Source: Nocardioides jejuensis (GTDB lineage: Bacteria; Actinomycetota; Actinomycetes; Propionibacteriales; Nocardioidaceae). Taken from it: a DNA stretch of 64,000 nt. The stretch spans positions 186,001 to 250,000 of the forward strand of contig NZ_SJZJ01000001.1 of NCBI RefSeq assembly GCF_004337475.1, given 5' to 3'. Of this stretch, positions 15,721 to 24,383 are shown piece after piece; position 1 is the first letter of the stretch; every line of letters begins with the position of its first letter. Made by a program: the position numbers and the translations under genes. The notes below the pieces were generated by a model. That model ran no database searches. It was not told where the DNA came from and was given only the letters and a program-made list of their open reading frames with translations.

Positions 15721-16521
15721 ATGCCGCTGCCGACAGATCGCCCGCTGGACGACCTGACCGCCGAACTCACCCGGATGCTCGGGAGCACCGACGCCCGGGT
15801 CCGCTCGCAGCAGGCCTATCGGCCCCTTGCGGGCTGGATCGCCGAGGGGGCGTACGACGACGTCCTGGTGGGTCTGGGCGACGGCATGGCCACCGGTCTG
15901 GAGGTCGGGCTGGGCCAGTCCGACACCGACACGGTCTTCCGGCGCAGCTGGTCGGCGAAGGTGCTCGCTGACTGCATCGCCCGCGACAACGCGACGGGCT
16001 TGCTCACCGCGCAGCAGCTCCTGCTCTGGGGCGACCGGGTGGCCACCTGGCTGGTCCGTGAGCGCGACCTGCGCGGCCACGTGGACGGCAAGGGACCCGC
16101 GATGGCGATCGCCCACGGCGCGGACGCGATCGCCGATCTGGCCCGCTCGGTCCACTTCGGCCTCCCGGAGATGACCGTGCTGCTCGACGTGATCGCCGAC
16201 CGGCTGCTGCTGCCCACCGGCCACCGGCTCGTCACCGGCGAGCCGGACCGGCTGGCGCGCGCCACCGTCGCCGTCCTGACGCGTGACCTCGTCCCGCTCG
16301 GCCTGCTCGAGCCGTGGGTCGCTCGCCTGGCCAACGGCGCCGTTGCTGTGGACCCCGAAGGCGCGGTCGCCTGCCGGGCGTTCAACACCCAGTCGTTCCT
16401 GCGCGCGCTCTACCTGCAGGTCGCGCACGGCCCCGTGCGCCCGGCCGTCCGATCCGACCTGCTGCTGGTCATCGTCGAGGCGCTGCGCGAGACGACGCCG
16501 GAGCTGCGCCCCGCGCGCTAG
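15721..16521 (+). CDS. DUF2785 family protein
   Basis: This is a 266-residue soluble, mostly helical protein with no signal peptide. The characteristic segment reads AYRPLAGWIAEGAYDDVLVG, GDGMATGLEVGLGQSDTDTV and FRRSWSAKVLADCIARDN, which I recognise as DUF2785. No catalytic motif is evident and the function of the family is not known to me. It starts 76 bp from pdtaS in the opposite direction. The ATG at 15721 is preceded by CACGAT at 7 nt; ATG codons at 15712 and a GTG at 15691 are alternatives. Confidence 0.8.
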   Translation: MPLPTDRPLDDLTAELTRMLGSTDARVRSQQAYRPLAGWIAEGAYDDVLVGLGDGMATGLEVGLGQSDTDTVFRRSWSAKVLADCIARDNATGLLTAQQLLLWGDRVATWLVRERDLRGHVDGKGPAMAIAHGADAIADLARSVHFGLPEMTVLLDVIADRLLLPTGHRLVTGEPDRLARATVAVLTRDLVPLGLLEPWVARLANGAVAVDPEGAVACRAFNTQSFLRALYLQVAHGPVRPAVRSDLLLVIVEALRETTPELRPAR

Positions 16522-16537
16522 CGGGCCTGAAATGCGA

Positions 16538-16569
16538 CGAACCCCCGGAGCCTGAGGCTCGGGGGTTCG
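16538..16569. terminator. Bidirectional hairpin between DUF2785 and bL37
   Basis: CGAACCCCCG-g-AGCC pairs with GGCTCGGGGGTTCG around a TGA loop: 14 bp with one bulged G. It lies between two convergent genes, 16 nt after the DUF2785 stop and 24 nt from the bL37 stop, and can serve both. Confidence 0.75.
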
Positions 16570-16592
16570 GGCGCTTGCGCTGAGTACGGGAC

Positions 16593-16667
16593 TCAGGCGT
16601 TGGGGCGCTTGCCGTGGTTCGCGCCCTTCTTCTTGCGAGCGCGGCGCTTGCGGCCAGTCTTGCCCAT
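16593..16667 (-). CDS. 50S ribosomal protein bL37 (24 residues)
   Basis: A 24-codon gene encodes a very basic peptide that begins MGKTGRKRRARKKK and ends ANHGKRPNA. The pattern GRKxRxRKK...NHGKRPN is that of actinobacterial bL37, a tiny protein seen in mycobacterial 50S structures. A strong ribosome binding site GAGGAGG lies 6 nt upstream of the ATG at 16667. The gene is 77 nt downstream of rsrA on the same strand, an order found in other actinobacteria. It is easily missed because of its length. Confidence rests on the sequence pattern and the strong translation signal. Confidence 0.87.
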   Translation of the reverse strand: MGKTGRKRRARKKKGANHGKRPNA

Positions 16668-16744
16668 GGGGATCCTCCTCGATCGCGGAACGGCTCATCC
16701 TCCCAGACGACTGCGCCTGGGTCGAATTCAGGCCGACCGGGTGG

Positions 16745-17026
16745 TCAGTCGGTGGTGGTGATACGGACCTGGACCTCGCGCAGCTGCACGAGGACACGGG
16801 CCCGAAGCCCCTCCGGGGCCGACTCGTGACAGGACCGCGCGACGACCTGCTTCACGGTGCGCTCGAGGTCGTACTTCTTCAGACAGGGTCCGCACTCGTC
16901 GAGGTGGTGGCGGACCGCGCTGCAGTCGGCCTCGTCGAGCTCGTTGTCGAGGAAGAAGACGATGCGCTCGAGGTAGTCGGCACAGTCCTCGCTCCGGTGC
17001 TGTCCCTGCTGGTCGGGTGCGCTCAC
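16745..17026 (-). CDS. rsrA: Zinc-binding redox-sensing anti-sigma factor (RsrA)
   Basis: This 93-residue ZAS-family anti-sigma factor is expected to hold SigR inactive and release it when its thiols are oxidised. The zinc motif is HHLDECGPC (H-x3-C-x2-C), with an upstream Cys in SEDCADYLE and further Cys residues in LDEADCSAV and VARSCHES. The GTG start at 17026 overlaps the sigR stop by 4 nt (GTGA), so stoichiometric synthesis is likely. The size and the arrangement behind sigR match Streptomyces rsrA and mycobacterial rshA. Confidence 0.92.
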   Translation of the reverse strand: MSAPDQQGQHRSEDCADYLERIVFFLDNELDEADCSAVRHHLDECGPCLKKYDLERTVKQVVARSCHESAPEGLRARVLVQLREVQVRITTTD

Positions 17027-17634
17027 GACACGACCTCCTCGCGGCTCAGACCGAACATGTCGTTCTCGCGGACGTAGTCCTCGAGGAGGGTGCGCAGCTG
17101 ACGGCGACCGCGGTGCAGTCGCGACATCACGGTGCCGATCGGAGTGTCCATGATCTCCGCGATCTCCTTGTACGGGAATCCCTCGACGTCGGCGAGGTAG
17201 ACAGCCAGACGGAACTCCTCGGGCAGACGCTGCAGCGCGTCCTTGACCTGGGAGTCGGGGAGGTGCTCGAGCGCCTCGTGCTCAGCGGACTTCAGCCCGG
17301 ACGACGTGTGCGACTCGGCACGCGCGAGCTGCCAGTCCTCCACGTCCTCGGACATCGACTGCTTCGGCTCCCGCTGCTTCTTGCGGTAGCTGTTGATGAA
17401 GGTGTTCGTCAGGATCCGGTACAGCCAGGCCTTGAGGTTGGTCCCCGGCTTGAACTGGTGGAACGCCGCGAACGCCTTCGCGAACGTCTCCTGGACCAGG
17501 TCCTCCGCGTCAGCCGGGTTGCGCGTCATGCGCAGGGCCGCCGAGTAGAGCTGGTCGAGGAAGGGCAGGGCGTCGCGCTCGAAGCGCAGCGAACGCTCGG
17601 CCTCGGTCTCGTTGTCAGGAACCACGTCAGTCAT
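17023..17634 (-). CDS. sigR: ECF sigma factor SigR (SigH of mycobacteria)
   Basis: This 203-residue ECF sigma factor directs the thiol-oxidative stress regulon (thioredoxin, mycothiol). Region 2 has [40 protein letters not shown] and [20 protein letters not shown]; region 4 has [20 protein letters not shown], then [20 protein letters not shown]. The ATG at 17634 is preceded by GGGGA. An in-frame GTG at 17703, 23 codons upstream, lies just below a sigR-like promoter, so a longer isoform is possible, as for SigR' in Streptomyces coelicolor. It is translated together with rsrA. Confidence 0.94.
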   Translation of the reverse strand: MTDVVPDNETEAERSLRFERDALPFLDQLYSAALRMTRNPADAEDLVQETFAKAFAAFHQFKPGTNLKAWLYRILTNTFINSYRKKQREPKQSMSEDVEDWQLARAESHTSSGLKSAEHEALEHLPDSQVKDALQRLPEEFRLAVYLADVEGFPYKEIAEIMDTPIGTVMSRLHRGRRQLRTLLEDYVRENDMFGLSREEVVS

Positions 17635-17713
17635 CGCTCCCCAGAATAGATCAGCGCTGGCAGGCTCTACGGCAGCCAGCGGGCGATGGAGTACGGCGTT
17701 CACGTCGATGCTC

Positions 17714-17739
17714 AACGGACCAGGCGTCCGTTTTCTTCC
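17714..17739 (-). promoter_or_regulatory. Candidate SigR-dependent autoregulatory promoter
   Basis: On the minus strand GGAAG (17739-17735) is separated by 18 nt from GTT (17716-17714), close to the SigR/SigH consensus GGAAT-N18/19-GTT. It lies in the spacer between the hydrolase gene and sigR, about 80 nt upstream of the sigR ATG and just upstream of the GTG at 17703. Confidence 0.6.
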
Positions 17740-17740
17740 G

Positions 17741-18376
17741 TCAGCTCCGTGCGACCTCGCGCACGACCCACTCCAGGGTCGCCTCCACCACGACGGCGAG
17801 CGCATCGTCCTGGGTCAGCGGGCCCGACTTCGGCACCTTGAAGGAGTGGTCAGCCGCCGGGACGACGGCCATCTCGGTGCCGTCCGGGAACTCGTCGGGC
17901 CGCCCGAACGGGTCGCGCTCGCCCTGGATCACCAGGGTCGACACCCGCGTGCCCACCAGCTCCTCGACCCGTGACTTCTCCGGCTTGCCGGGAGGGTGCA
18001 GAGGAAACGACAGCGCCAGGCATCCGCTCGCACCGAGCTCGCGCGCGCACCGAGCGGCCGAACGGGCACCCGCCGAGCGACCTCCGACCACGAGCGGGTT
18101 CCGGGGACGGATCTGGTCGGCCACCGAGCGGAGCGCGACGTCGAGCGACGCCGGCGTACCCGCGATCTTGCGGCCGGCGACCCGCCACGGCTGCTCGAGC
18201 AGCAGCACGCTGATCCCCTGCCCGGGCAGGTGACCGGCGAGGGCGACCAGGTCATGGGCATCGATGCCGCCACCGGCGCCGTGGCTCAGCAGCAGCGTGG
18301 CGATCGGGCGCTTGGCGCGATGGGCGACGAGTCGCGCCGGCCCGCCCGGGGTCTCGTACGTGCGACTCTCGCTCAC
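17741..18376 (-). CDS. KANL3/Tex30-like alpha/beta hydrolase
   Basis: This 211-residue alpha/beta hydrolase-like protein opens with [16 protein letters not shown] and has the nucleophile elbow [12 protein letters not shown] (Ser). Then [20 protein letters not shown] and [18 protein letters not shown] (acid) and ADHSFKV (His) follow. The pattern is that of the KANSL3/Tex30 group, whose bacterial members have no known substrate. The GTG at 18376 follows CATGAT by 6 nt. It precedes sigR on the same strand, but the sigR promoter in the 106-bp gap suggests separate control. Confidence 0.8.
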   Translation of the reverse strand: MSESRTYETPGGPARLVAHRAKRPIATLLLSHGAGGGIDAHDLVALAGHLPGQGISVLLLEQPWRVAGRKIAGTPASLDVALRSVADQIRPRNPLVVGGRSAGARSAARCARELGASGCLALSFPLHPPGKPEKSRVEELVGTRVSTLVIQGERDPFGRPDEFPDGTEMAVVPAADHSFKVPKSGPLTQDDALAVVVEATLEWVVREVARS

Positions 18377-18396
18377 GCGACCATCATGCCTGTCGT

Positions 18397-19119
18397 TCAG
18401 GCCTGCAGGGGAAGCGGCTCCACGAGCTCCGGCCCGTTGATGCGCACGTTGCCGACGGCCGTCGAGACGGGGTAGGCCGTCAGGCGCCCCGGAGCGGCGG
18501 GCTCGAGCAGTCCGAGCAGGTCCGCCCCCGGAGCAGCCGGGTCGAGCCACTCGTCCCACCGGTCGCGCTCGACCATCAGCGGCATCCGGTCGTGGATCAT
18601 CCCGACGTCGTCGGTGGCCTCGGTCGTGATCACCGTGCAGGTCCACAGGAAGCGGGCGGGGTCGTCCTCCGCCAGAGCCGGGTCGCGCCAGATCTCGTAG
18701 AGCCCGGCCATCGGGAGCACTCCCCCGTCGGCAGGGCGGATGAAGAAGGGCTGCTTCTTCGGCTTGCCCTTCGCGTCGAGCTCCGCGGTGGGGTACCACT
18801 CGTAGTAGCCGTCAGCAGGCACCAGGCAGCGGCGTACGGCGAGGGCGCGGCGGAACGCCGGCTTCTCCGCCAGGGTCTCCAGGCGTGCGTTGATCATCCG
18901 GCTGCCGATGGAACGCTCCTTGGCCCAGGACGGCACCAGCCCCCAGCGAACGGCGCGGAGCTGGCGTTCGTCGTCCTTCGGTCGCTCCATCACCGCGTAG
19001 ACCGGGTCGGTGGGCGCGACGTTCCACGAGGCAGCGATCTCCTCGTCGACGTGGGCGACCGCGTCGAACTCGTCGATCAGCTCATCCGGGCGCCGGGAGG
19101 AGGCATAGCGACCACACAT
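18397..19119 (-). CDS. yedK: SRAP family abasic-site protein (YedK/HMCES)
   Basis: This 240-residue protein begins MCGRYASS; after removal of Met, the catalytic Cys forms a thiazolidine crosslink with abasic sites in single-stranded DNA. Conserved family segments are ASWNVAPTDPVYAV (Asn), RWGLVPSWAKE, MINARLETLAEKPAFRRAL (Glu), RCLVPADGYYEWYP, and MIHDRMPLMV with the active-site His. The ATG at 19119 follows TATCGT by 7 nt (leaderless). The protein shields abasic lesions during replication. No LexA box was seen at the start. Confidence 0.93.
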   Translation of the reverse strand: MCGRYASSRRPDELIDEFDAVAHVDEEIAASWNVAPTDPVYAVMERPKDDERQLRAVRWGLVPSWAKERSIGSRMINARLETLAEKPAFRRALAVRRCLVPADGYYEWYPTAELDAKGKPKKQPFFIRPADGGVLPMAGLYEIWRDPALAEDDPARFLWTCTVITTEATDDVGMIHDRMPLMVERDRWDEWLDPAAPGADLLGLLEPAAPGRLTAYPVSTAVGNVRINGPELVEPLPLQA

Positions 19120-19153
19120 GACGCTGACGATACGACGCTCCGGAAACGGCTCA

Positions 19154-19188
19154 GACCGGCCGCATCCCCCCGTCAGGTGCGGCCGGTC
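19154..19188 (-). terminator. Hairpin terminator after the GGDEF-like gene
   Basis: An 11-bp perfect stem, GACCGGCCGCA with TGCGGCCGGTC, encloses a 13-nt C-rich loop. It begins 30 nt beyond the stop of the minus-strand gene at 19218. Confidence 0.65.
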
Positions 19189-19217
19189 CGAGTCACCCAG
19201 AGACAGGTGTGGGTGCC

Positions 19218-19958
19218 CTAGCGGGCGAGCTCGTCCAGCAACAGGGCCGCGACCTCGTCGGAGCCGGGAAGCCCCTCGATCCAGACGCGGGTCGGGAAGT
19301 CGGCGGTGGACAGGAGCGTGCGTACGAGCGCGACCCGGCGTCCGAGAACCGGGTCGCGCTCGACGACAGCGACGACACGGCGGGCGCCGAGGCGCCCGAT
19401 CGTCTCCGCGCCGTTGAAGACGGTGCCCGTCGACTGACCCACGCGGGCCAGACGCAGGGTGCGGGAGAAGCCGGAGTCCGGAGCAGCGAGGGACTCGACG
19501 GTCTCGGGAAGGTCGATCACGACCAAGGCGTGCTGCTGGGAGACATCGCCACCACTGCGCGCCGCGGCGCGATAGAGCTCGGCGAGCCGGCTGCGCACGT
19601 GGGCCAGGCTGGCGAGACCCGTGAGCGGGTCCTCGCAGGAGATCTGGTGGAGATAGGCGAGCGTGCCCTCGCTCCACGCGACAGTGATCGCACGAACGGC
19701 GTCGAACGACGGGTCCGTGCCGAGCACGGCCTGCGTCGTCTGGCGGAGCGCGTCGAGCACCTCGTCGAGCGCCGCGCCGTCCTGCGCCAGACGGCGACCG
19801 ACGACGTCGTACGCCTCGAGAGAGCGCGATCCCGAGGCCAGGACCTCCCCGATAGCCTCGAACCGGCGCGGCAAACCTGCGCGCACCTGCTCGGACAGCT
19901 CCCGGCCTGCCTCGGGACCGTCCGTGTGACCACGTCGACGTGTCGTCAGAAGTCCCAC
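19218..19958 (-). CDS. Degenerate GGDEF-like protein
   Basis: This 246-residue soluble protein has a helical first half and, from about residue 108, the sequence EDPLTGLASLAHVRSRLAEL. That is the opening of GGDEF (diguanylate cyclase) domains. The GG[DE]EF active-site loop and the metal Asp pattern are not found downstream, so catalytic activity is unlikely; a degenerate c-di-GMP or nucleotide-binding or protein-binding role is possible. The GTG at 19958 has AGGGGAG upstream. It diverges from the membrane-tethered ECF sigma gene across a 200-bp spacer with two hairpins. Confidence 0.65.
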   Translation of the reverse strand: MGLLTTRRRGHTDGPEAGRELSEQVRAGLPRRFEAIGEVLASGSRSLEAYDVVGRRLAQDGAALDEVLDALRQTTQAVLGTDPSFDAVRAITVAWSEGTLAYLHQISCEDPLTGLASLAHVRSRLAELYRAAARSGGDVSQQHALVVIDLPETVESLAAPDSGFSRTLRLARVGQSTGTVFNGAETIGRLGARRVVAVVERDPVLGRRVALVRTLLSTADFPTRVWIEGLPGSDEVAALLLDELAR

Positions 19959-19997
19959 GGTTGCTCCCCTCTGTGTCTTGCTCCACTGAAGTCATGC

Positions 19998-20049
19998 GAG
20001 GCCCGCCCCCGTCATGCGGGCCTCGAACACCGGTGAAACGGGGTGTTCG
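19998..20049. repeat. Two tandem hairpins between the GGDEF-like and ECF sigma genes
   Basis: GAGGCCCGC (19998-20006) pairs with GCGGGCCTC (20016-20024). Directly after it CGAACACC (20024-20031) pairs with GGTGTTCG (20042-20049). They lie in the leader region of both divergent genes. The rest of the spacer up to 20158 is relatively AT-rich and should hold the sigma-gene promoter, but I cannot fix its boxes. Confidence 0.5.
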
Positions 20050-20158
20050 GCCCTTCATGACGCGGTTTCGGAAACCAATTTCGAGAAAATCCCGCGGAGG
20101 GCTCCCGCCACATAGGATTGGTGGCGTCATACATCCGCACTTCGATCGTTGAGTACAC

Positions 20159-22075
20159 GTGACCGACACCTTGACGCTGCAGGAAACGGGCGATGCCGAG
20201 CTGATCTCGGCCGTCCGTGGCGGCGACCTTGCCGCGTACGGTCCGCTCTTCGAGCGCCACGTCGAGGCGGCACGACGGCTCGCGCGCCAGCTGGTCGGCG
20301 CCGCGGATGCCGACGACCTGGTCTCCGATGCGTTCGCGAAGGTGCTCCGCGTGCTCCAGGGCGGCGGCGGTCCCGACGTCGCCTTTCGCGCGTACCTCCT
20401 GACGGCGATCCGCCGCCTCCACGTCGACAAGATCCGGGCAAACTCGCGGCTGCACTCGACGGACGACATGGAGGCGTTCGACCCGGGCGTCCCGTTCCGC
20501 GACACGGCTGTCGAGGGCTTCGAGAGCGCCGCGGCGGCCAAGGCGTTCGCCTCGCTTCCGGAGCGCTGGCAGGCGGTCCTGTGGCACACCGAGGTCGAGG
20601 GGCAGAAGCCGGCCGAGGTCGCCGCACTGCTCGGCATGACGCCCAACTCGGTCTCCGCCCTCGCCTATCGGGCCCGCGAGGGCCTGCGCCAGGCGTTCCT
20701 CAACTCGCACGCCCTCGATGTCGACGACGACGCCTGCGCGTGGACGCACCAGCACCTCGGCGGCTACATCCGCAAGGGCATCAGCAACCGTGACGCCGGC
20801 AAGGTCGAGAAGCACATCGACGAGTGCCGCAAGTGCATGGCGATCTACCTCGAGCTCAGCGAGGTCAACAACAACCTGGCTGCCCTCCTCGCACCGCTGC
20901 TCCTGGGCAGTGCGGGTGCGGCGTACCTCGCGACGGCCGGTGCAGCGACCAAGGGCGCCGTCGTCCTCCTCTTCGACCGGGTCAAGGACGGGATCAGCTC
21001 CAACGGCCCGGCAACGGCCGCCGCCGCGGGTGTCGTCGCGGCCGGCGTGGTCGCTGCAGCGACGGTCTTCGCGTTGCAGTCCGGTGGCGACAAGCCCGCC
21101 CCGCCGCAGGCCGACGCCAAGCCGCCGGTTGCCACGTCGTCCGCGCAGCCGCCCGCGTCCACGGATGCTCCGTCCGCGACGCCGCCCAGCTCGACGCCCG
21201 CCTCGAGCACGCCGCGCAGTACCCCGTCGACGACCGCTCCGACTCCCACGGCAACGCCGACGCCCACGCCGACACCGACTCCCACGCCGACTCCCACGCC
21301 GACCCCGACCCCCACGCCGACACCGACACCGACACCGACGCCCACGCCGACCAACGTCACGTTCACGACGTCGCCCACGGTCAGCGCTCCGGACGCGTCG
21401 GGGACCTCGACGGTGGACATCACGGTGTCCGGGATCCCGGCCGGCGAGTCCGTGGCCGTCACCTGGAGCGAGCCGACAACGGCGGCGAGCCCACGCCTGG
21501 CGTCCCGGCAGTACCTCGCCGCGACCACGTCGACCTCCACGCCTGGCGTGGACGTGTCCTGCTCGGTGGCTGACTGCACGCTGACGCAGGCGCAGCCCCA
21601 CCTCGTCCTGACCGCGACCGTCACCGACGACGTCGCGCACGACCTGGTCATCACGCTGGTCCCGTCCAGCGGCATCCACGACCCGGACCCGAGTGACAAC
21701 TCCACGACGATCCACCTGCAGCCGGCACCGCCTCCGCCGCCGACGCCGTACGACGTGTCGGTCACCGCCGACGAGCACGGCAACTCCGGCAAGTGGACCG
21801 CCGTCGTGGCCGGCCTGCCGACCGGATTCACCGGCACCCTCACCGTGAGCATCGCCGGCACCTTCGACGCGATTCCCGCCGGGTGCACGGACATCAACTT
21901 CCCCGGCGGGCTCTACCAGTGCAGCGGGATCAGCAACGGCAGCTACGACTTCGATGTGCACAAGGGACCACTGAGCGGTGAGCCGACGTTCCACATCGAG
22001 GTCGACGGCGACCCGACCACGGCCGGTTACGCGGCGGAGGACAGCAACCCGTCCAACAACGACTGGCCGCAGTGA
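20159..22075 (+). CDS. Membrane-tethered ECF sigma factor with zinc finger and extracellular domain (ECF52/53-like)
   Basis: This is a 638-residue fusion. Residues ~10-180 are an ECF sigma factor (region 2: [20 protein letters not shown]; region 4: [20 protein letters not shown] and [20 protein letters not shown]). A zinc-finger-like anti-sigma motif H219-x3-C223-x2-C226 follows, then hydrophobic stretches at about 240-270 and 286-307. A Thr-Pro repeat linker spans ~357-398. Two beta-rich, DUF11/CARDB-like segments complete the C-terminus. Sigma factor, its inhibitor and a surface sensor thus sit in one chain; I recall ECF52/ECF53 as similar. The GTG start at 20159 is uncertain. Confidence 0.8.
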   Translation: MTDTLTLQETGDAELISAVRGGDLAAYGPLFERHVEAARRLARQLVGAADADDLVSDAFAKVLRVLQGGGGPDVAFRAYLLTAIRRLHVDKIRANSRLHSTDDMEAFDPGVPFRDTAVEGFESAAAAKAFASLPERWQAVLWHTEVEGQKPAEVAALLGMTPNSVSALAYRAREGLRQAFLNSHALDVDDDACAWTHQHLGGYIRKGISNRDAGKVEKHIDECRKCMAIYLELSEVNNNLAALLAPLLLGSAGAAYLATAGAATKGAVVLLFDRVKDGISSNGPATAAAAGVVAAGVVAAATVFALQSGGDKPAPPQADAKPPVATSSAQPPASTDAPSATPPSSTPASSTPRSTPSTTAPTPTATPTPTPTPTPTPTPTPTPTPTPTPTPTPTPTPTNVTFTTSPTVSAPDASGTSTVDITVSGIPAGESVAVTWSEPTTAASPRLASRQYLAATTSTSTPGVDVSCSVADCTLTQAQPHLVLTATVTDDVAHDLVITLVPSSGIHDPDPSDNSTTIHLQPAPPPPPTPYDVSVTADEHGNSGKWTAVVAGLPTGFTGTLTVSIAGTFDAIPAGCTDINFPGGLYQCSGISNGSYDFDVHKGPLSGEPTFHIEVDGDPTTAGYAAEDSNPSNNDWPQ

Positions 22076-22104
22076 CCCGCTCCCGGGTCGATACCCTTCT
22101 GCCC

Positions 22105-23367
22105 GTGACGATCCTCGATCCCTGGCCTGCACCGCGCGCACTCGCACCCGTCGACGTGACGGTCTCGCTCCCCGGATCGAAGTCGCTCACCAACCGTGCA
22201 CTGCTGCTCGCCGCGATCGCGGACGGCCCCTCCGTCGTACGCCGGGCCCTGCGGTCGCGCGACACCCTGCTGATGGCTGCCGCGCTGACCGCGATCGGCG
22301 CTGCTGTCGACACCTCCGGTGACGACTGGACCGTGACGCCCGGCGCCTTCGACCGCGACGCGGCCGTCGACTGCGGACTGGCCGGCACCGTGATGCGCTT
22401 CGTCCCGCCGGTGGCTGCGCTGTCCACCGGTGCGATCGCGTTCGACGGTGACGAGCACATGCGTAACCGGCCCGTCGGCGAGATCCTCGCTGCGCTCCGC
22501 GCCCTCGGCATCGACATCTCCGAGGGCGACCGGCTGCCGTTCACCGTCCGCGGCACCGGCGCGGTGGCGGGCGGCCAGGTCACGGTCGACGCGTCGAAGT
22601 CGTCGCAGTTCATCAGCGCCCTGCTGCTCGCTGGCGCGCGCTACGACAACGGCGTCGACGTGCGCCACGTCGGCGCACCCGTGCCGTCGCTCCCCCACAT
22701 CGAGATGACCGTCGAGATGCTCCGCTCGCAGGGCGTCGCGGTCGACGACTCCGAAGCCGACCGCTGGACCGTGGCCCCGGGTCGCGTCGCGCCCGTGGAC
22801 CTTGCGATCGAGCCCGACCTCTCCAACGCCGCACCCTTCCTGGCCCTGGCCGCGGTCTCGGGTGGATCGGTGACCGTCCGCGACTGGCCGCTCCGCACCA
22901 CGCAGGCCGGCGATGCGCTCCGGCAGATCCTGGCCGACATGGGCTGCACCGTCTCCCTCGACGCCGCGGGCCTCACGGTCCAGGGGCCGGCCGAGCTGCA
23001 GGGAGTCGACCTCGACCTCCACGACGTCGGCGAGCTCGCACCCGCGATCGCCGCGCTCTGTGCACTCGCCGTCACGCCGTCGCGCCTGACCGGCATCGAG
23101 CACATCCGCGGGCACGAGACCGACCGCCTCACCGCGCTCGCCACGGAGCTCAACGCCCTCGGCGCCGACGTCACCGAGCTGCAGGACGGGCTCGAGATCC
23201 GCCCCGCTCCCCTGCGCGCCGGCGTCTTCCACACCTACGCCGACCACCGCATGGCCCATGCCGGCGTGATCATCGGCGCCGCGGTCGACGGCGTCCTCGT
23301 CGAGAACGTCGGCACCACGTCCAAGACCTTCCCCGACTTCGCGGACTTCTGGTCCGGGCTCCTTTGA
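22105..23367 (+). CDS. aroA: 3-phosphoshikimate 1-carboxyvinyltransferase (EPSP synthase)
   Basis: This 420-residue enzyme joins shikimate-3-phosphate and phosphoenolpyruvate in aromatic amino acid synthesis. Signature segments are [72 protein letters not shown] and [17 protein letters not shown] chose the GTG at 22105 ([10 protein letters not shown]), which fits the family N-terminus and follows TACCCT by 7 nt. A GTG at 22072, overlapping the upstream stop, would add 11 residues. It is followed after 10 nt by rsgA. Confidence 0.95.
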   Translation: MTILDPWPAPRALAPVDVTVSLPGSKSLTNRALLLAAIADGPSVVRRALRSRDTLLMAAALTAIGAAVDTSGDDWTVTPGAFDRDAAVDCGLAGTVMRFVPPVAALSTGAIAFDGDEHMRNRPVGEILAALRALGIDISEGDRLPFTVRGTGAVAGGQVTVDASKSSQFISALLLAGARYDNGVDVRHVGAPVPSLPHIEMTVEMLRSQGVAVDDSEADRWTVAPGRVAPVDLAIEPDLSNAAPFLALAAVSGGSVTVRDWPLRTTQAGDALRQILADMGCTVSLDAAGLTVQGPAELQGVDLDLHDVGELAPAIAALCALAVTPSRLTGIEHIRGHETDRLTALATELNALGADVTELQDGLEIRPAPLRAGVFHTYADHRMAHAGVIIGAAVDGVLVENVGTTSKTFPDFADFWSGLL

Positions 23368-23377
23368 CGGGCGCGCG

Positions 23378-24373
23378 ATGAGCGGACGGCAGCGGTACAC
23401 CGAGCACGATCACGAGCACTACGAGCGCCCGCGACGTCGTACCAAGCCACGCACCAAGGACCGTCCGACGTACGACGACGCGGTCGACGCGCTGGTCGTG
23501 ACGGTGGACCGCGGCCGGTTCACGCTGCTGCACGACGGACGCCTGATCTACGCGATGAAGGCCCGGCCCCTGGGCCGCAAGGGCGTCGTGGTCGGCGACC
23601 GCGTCCGCATCGTCGGCGACGTCTCGGGCGACGACGGCACGATGGCCCGCATCGTCGAGGTGCACAAGCGCGAGACCACGCTGCGGCGTACGGCCGATGA
23701 CGACGACCCGGTCGAGCGGATCATCGTGGCGAACGCCGACCAGCTGGTCGTCGTCACCGCCCTCGCCGACCCCGAGCCGCGGCCGCGGCTGATCGACCGC
23801 GCGCTGGTCGCTGCGTACGCGAGCGGCATGAAGCCGGTGCTCTGCCTGACCAAGGCCGACCTGCGGGACCCGGAGACGCTGCTGTCGACGTACCGCTCCC
23901 TCGGGGTGCCGTACGTCGTGACCCAGCGAGGCGCCGAGCTCGCGGCGGTCCGCGAGATCCTCGAGGGCCACACCAGCGTGCTCGTCGGCCACTCCGGCGT
24001 CGGCAAGTCGACGCTGGTCAACGCGCTGGTGCCCGAGGCACACCGCGAGGTCGGCCACGTCAACGCGGTGACCGGCCGCGGCCGGCACACCTCGACGAGT
24101 GCCTACCTGCTCGAGCTTCCCGACCAAGCCGGCTGGATCATCGACACCCCGGGCATCCGGTCGTTCGGTCTCGCGCACGTCGAGCCGTCGATGCTGATCG
24201 AGGCGTTCCCCGACCTCGACGAGATGACCGAGGACTGCCCGCGCGGCTGCACGCACGGCACCGGCGAGCCCGAGTGCGGGCTCGACGAGGCGATCGCTGC
24301 GGGTGAGGCCGACGCCGAGCGCGTCGAGTCGTTCCGCCGCCTCCTCGCCTCGCGCGAGTCGACCGACTACTGA
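23378..24373 (+). CDS. rsgA: Ribosome small subunit-dependent GTPase A
   Basis: This 331-residue circularly permuted GTPase matures the 30S subunit. After a basic N-terminal tail and an OB-fold (LVVTVDRGRFTLLHDGRLIY), the G4 motif TKAD precedes G1 GHSGVGKST and G3 DTPG. The C-terminal zinc site is CPRGCTHGTGEPEC. It starts 10 nt after aroA; aroA-rsgA linkage, with hisN nearby, is common in actinobacteria. No strong ribosome binding site is seen. Confidence 0.94.
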   Translation: MSGRQRYTEHDHEHYERPRRRTKPRTKDRPTYDDAVDALVVTVDRGRFTLLHDGRLIYAMKARPLGRKGVVVGDRVRIVGDVSGDDGTMARIVEVHKRETTLRRTADDDDPVERIIVANADQLVVVTALADPEPRPRLIDRALVAAYASGMKPVLCLTKADLRDPETLLSTYRSLGVPYVVTQRGAELAAVREILEGHTSVLVGHSGVGKSTLVNALVPEAHREVGHVNAVTGRGRHTSTSAYLLELPDQAGWIIDTPGIRSFGLAHVEPSMLIEAFPDLDEMTEDCPRGCTHGTGEPECGLDEAIAAGEADAERVESFRRLLASRESTDY

Positions 24374-24383
24374 GCCAGACCTG

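Noticed and set aside
19218..19958. An active diguanylate cyclase
   Set aside because: Only the DPLTGL opening is present; the GG[DE]EF loop and metal-binding residues are missing.
21238..21355. Short tandem DNA repeat that might be a CRISPR or a non-coding satellite
   Set aside because: The repeat is a run of Thr-Pro codons inside the ECF sigma fusion and keeps the reading frame; there are no spacers.
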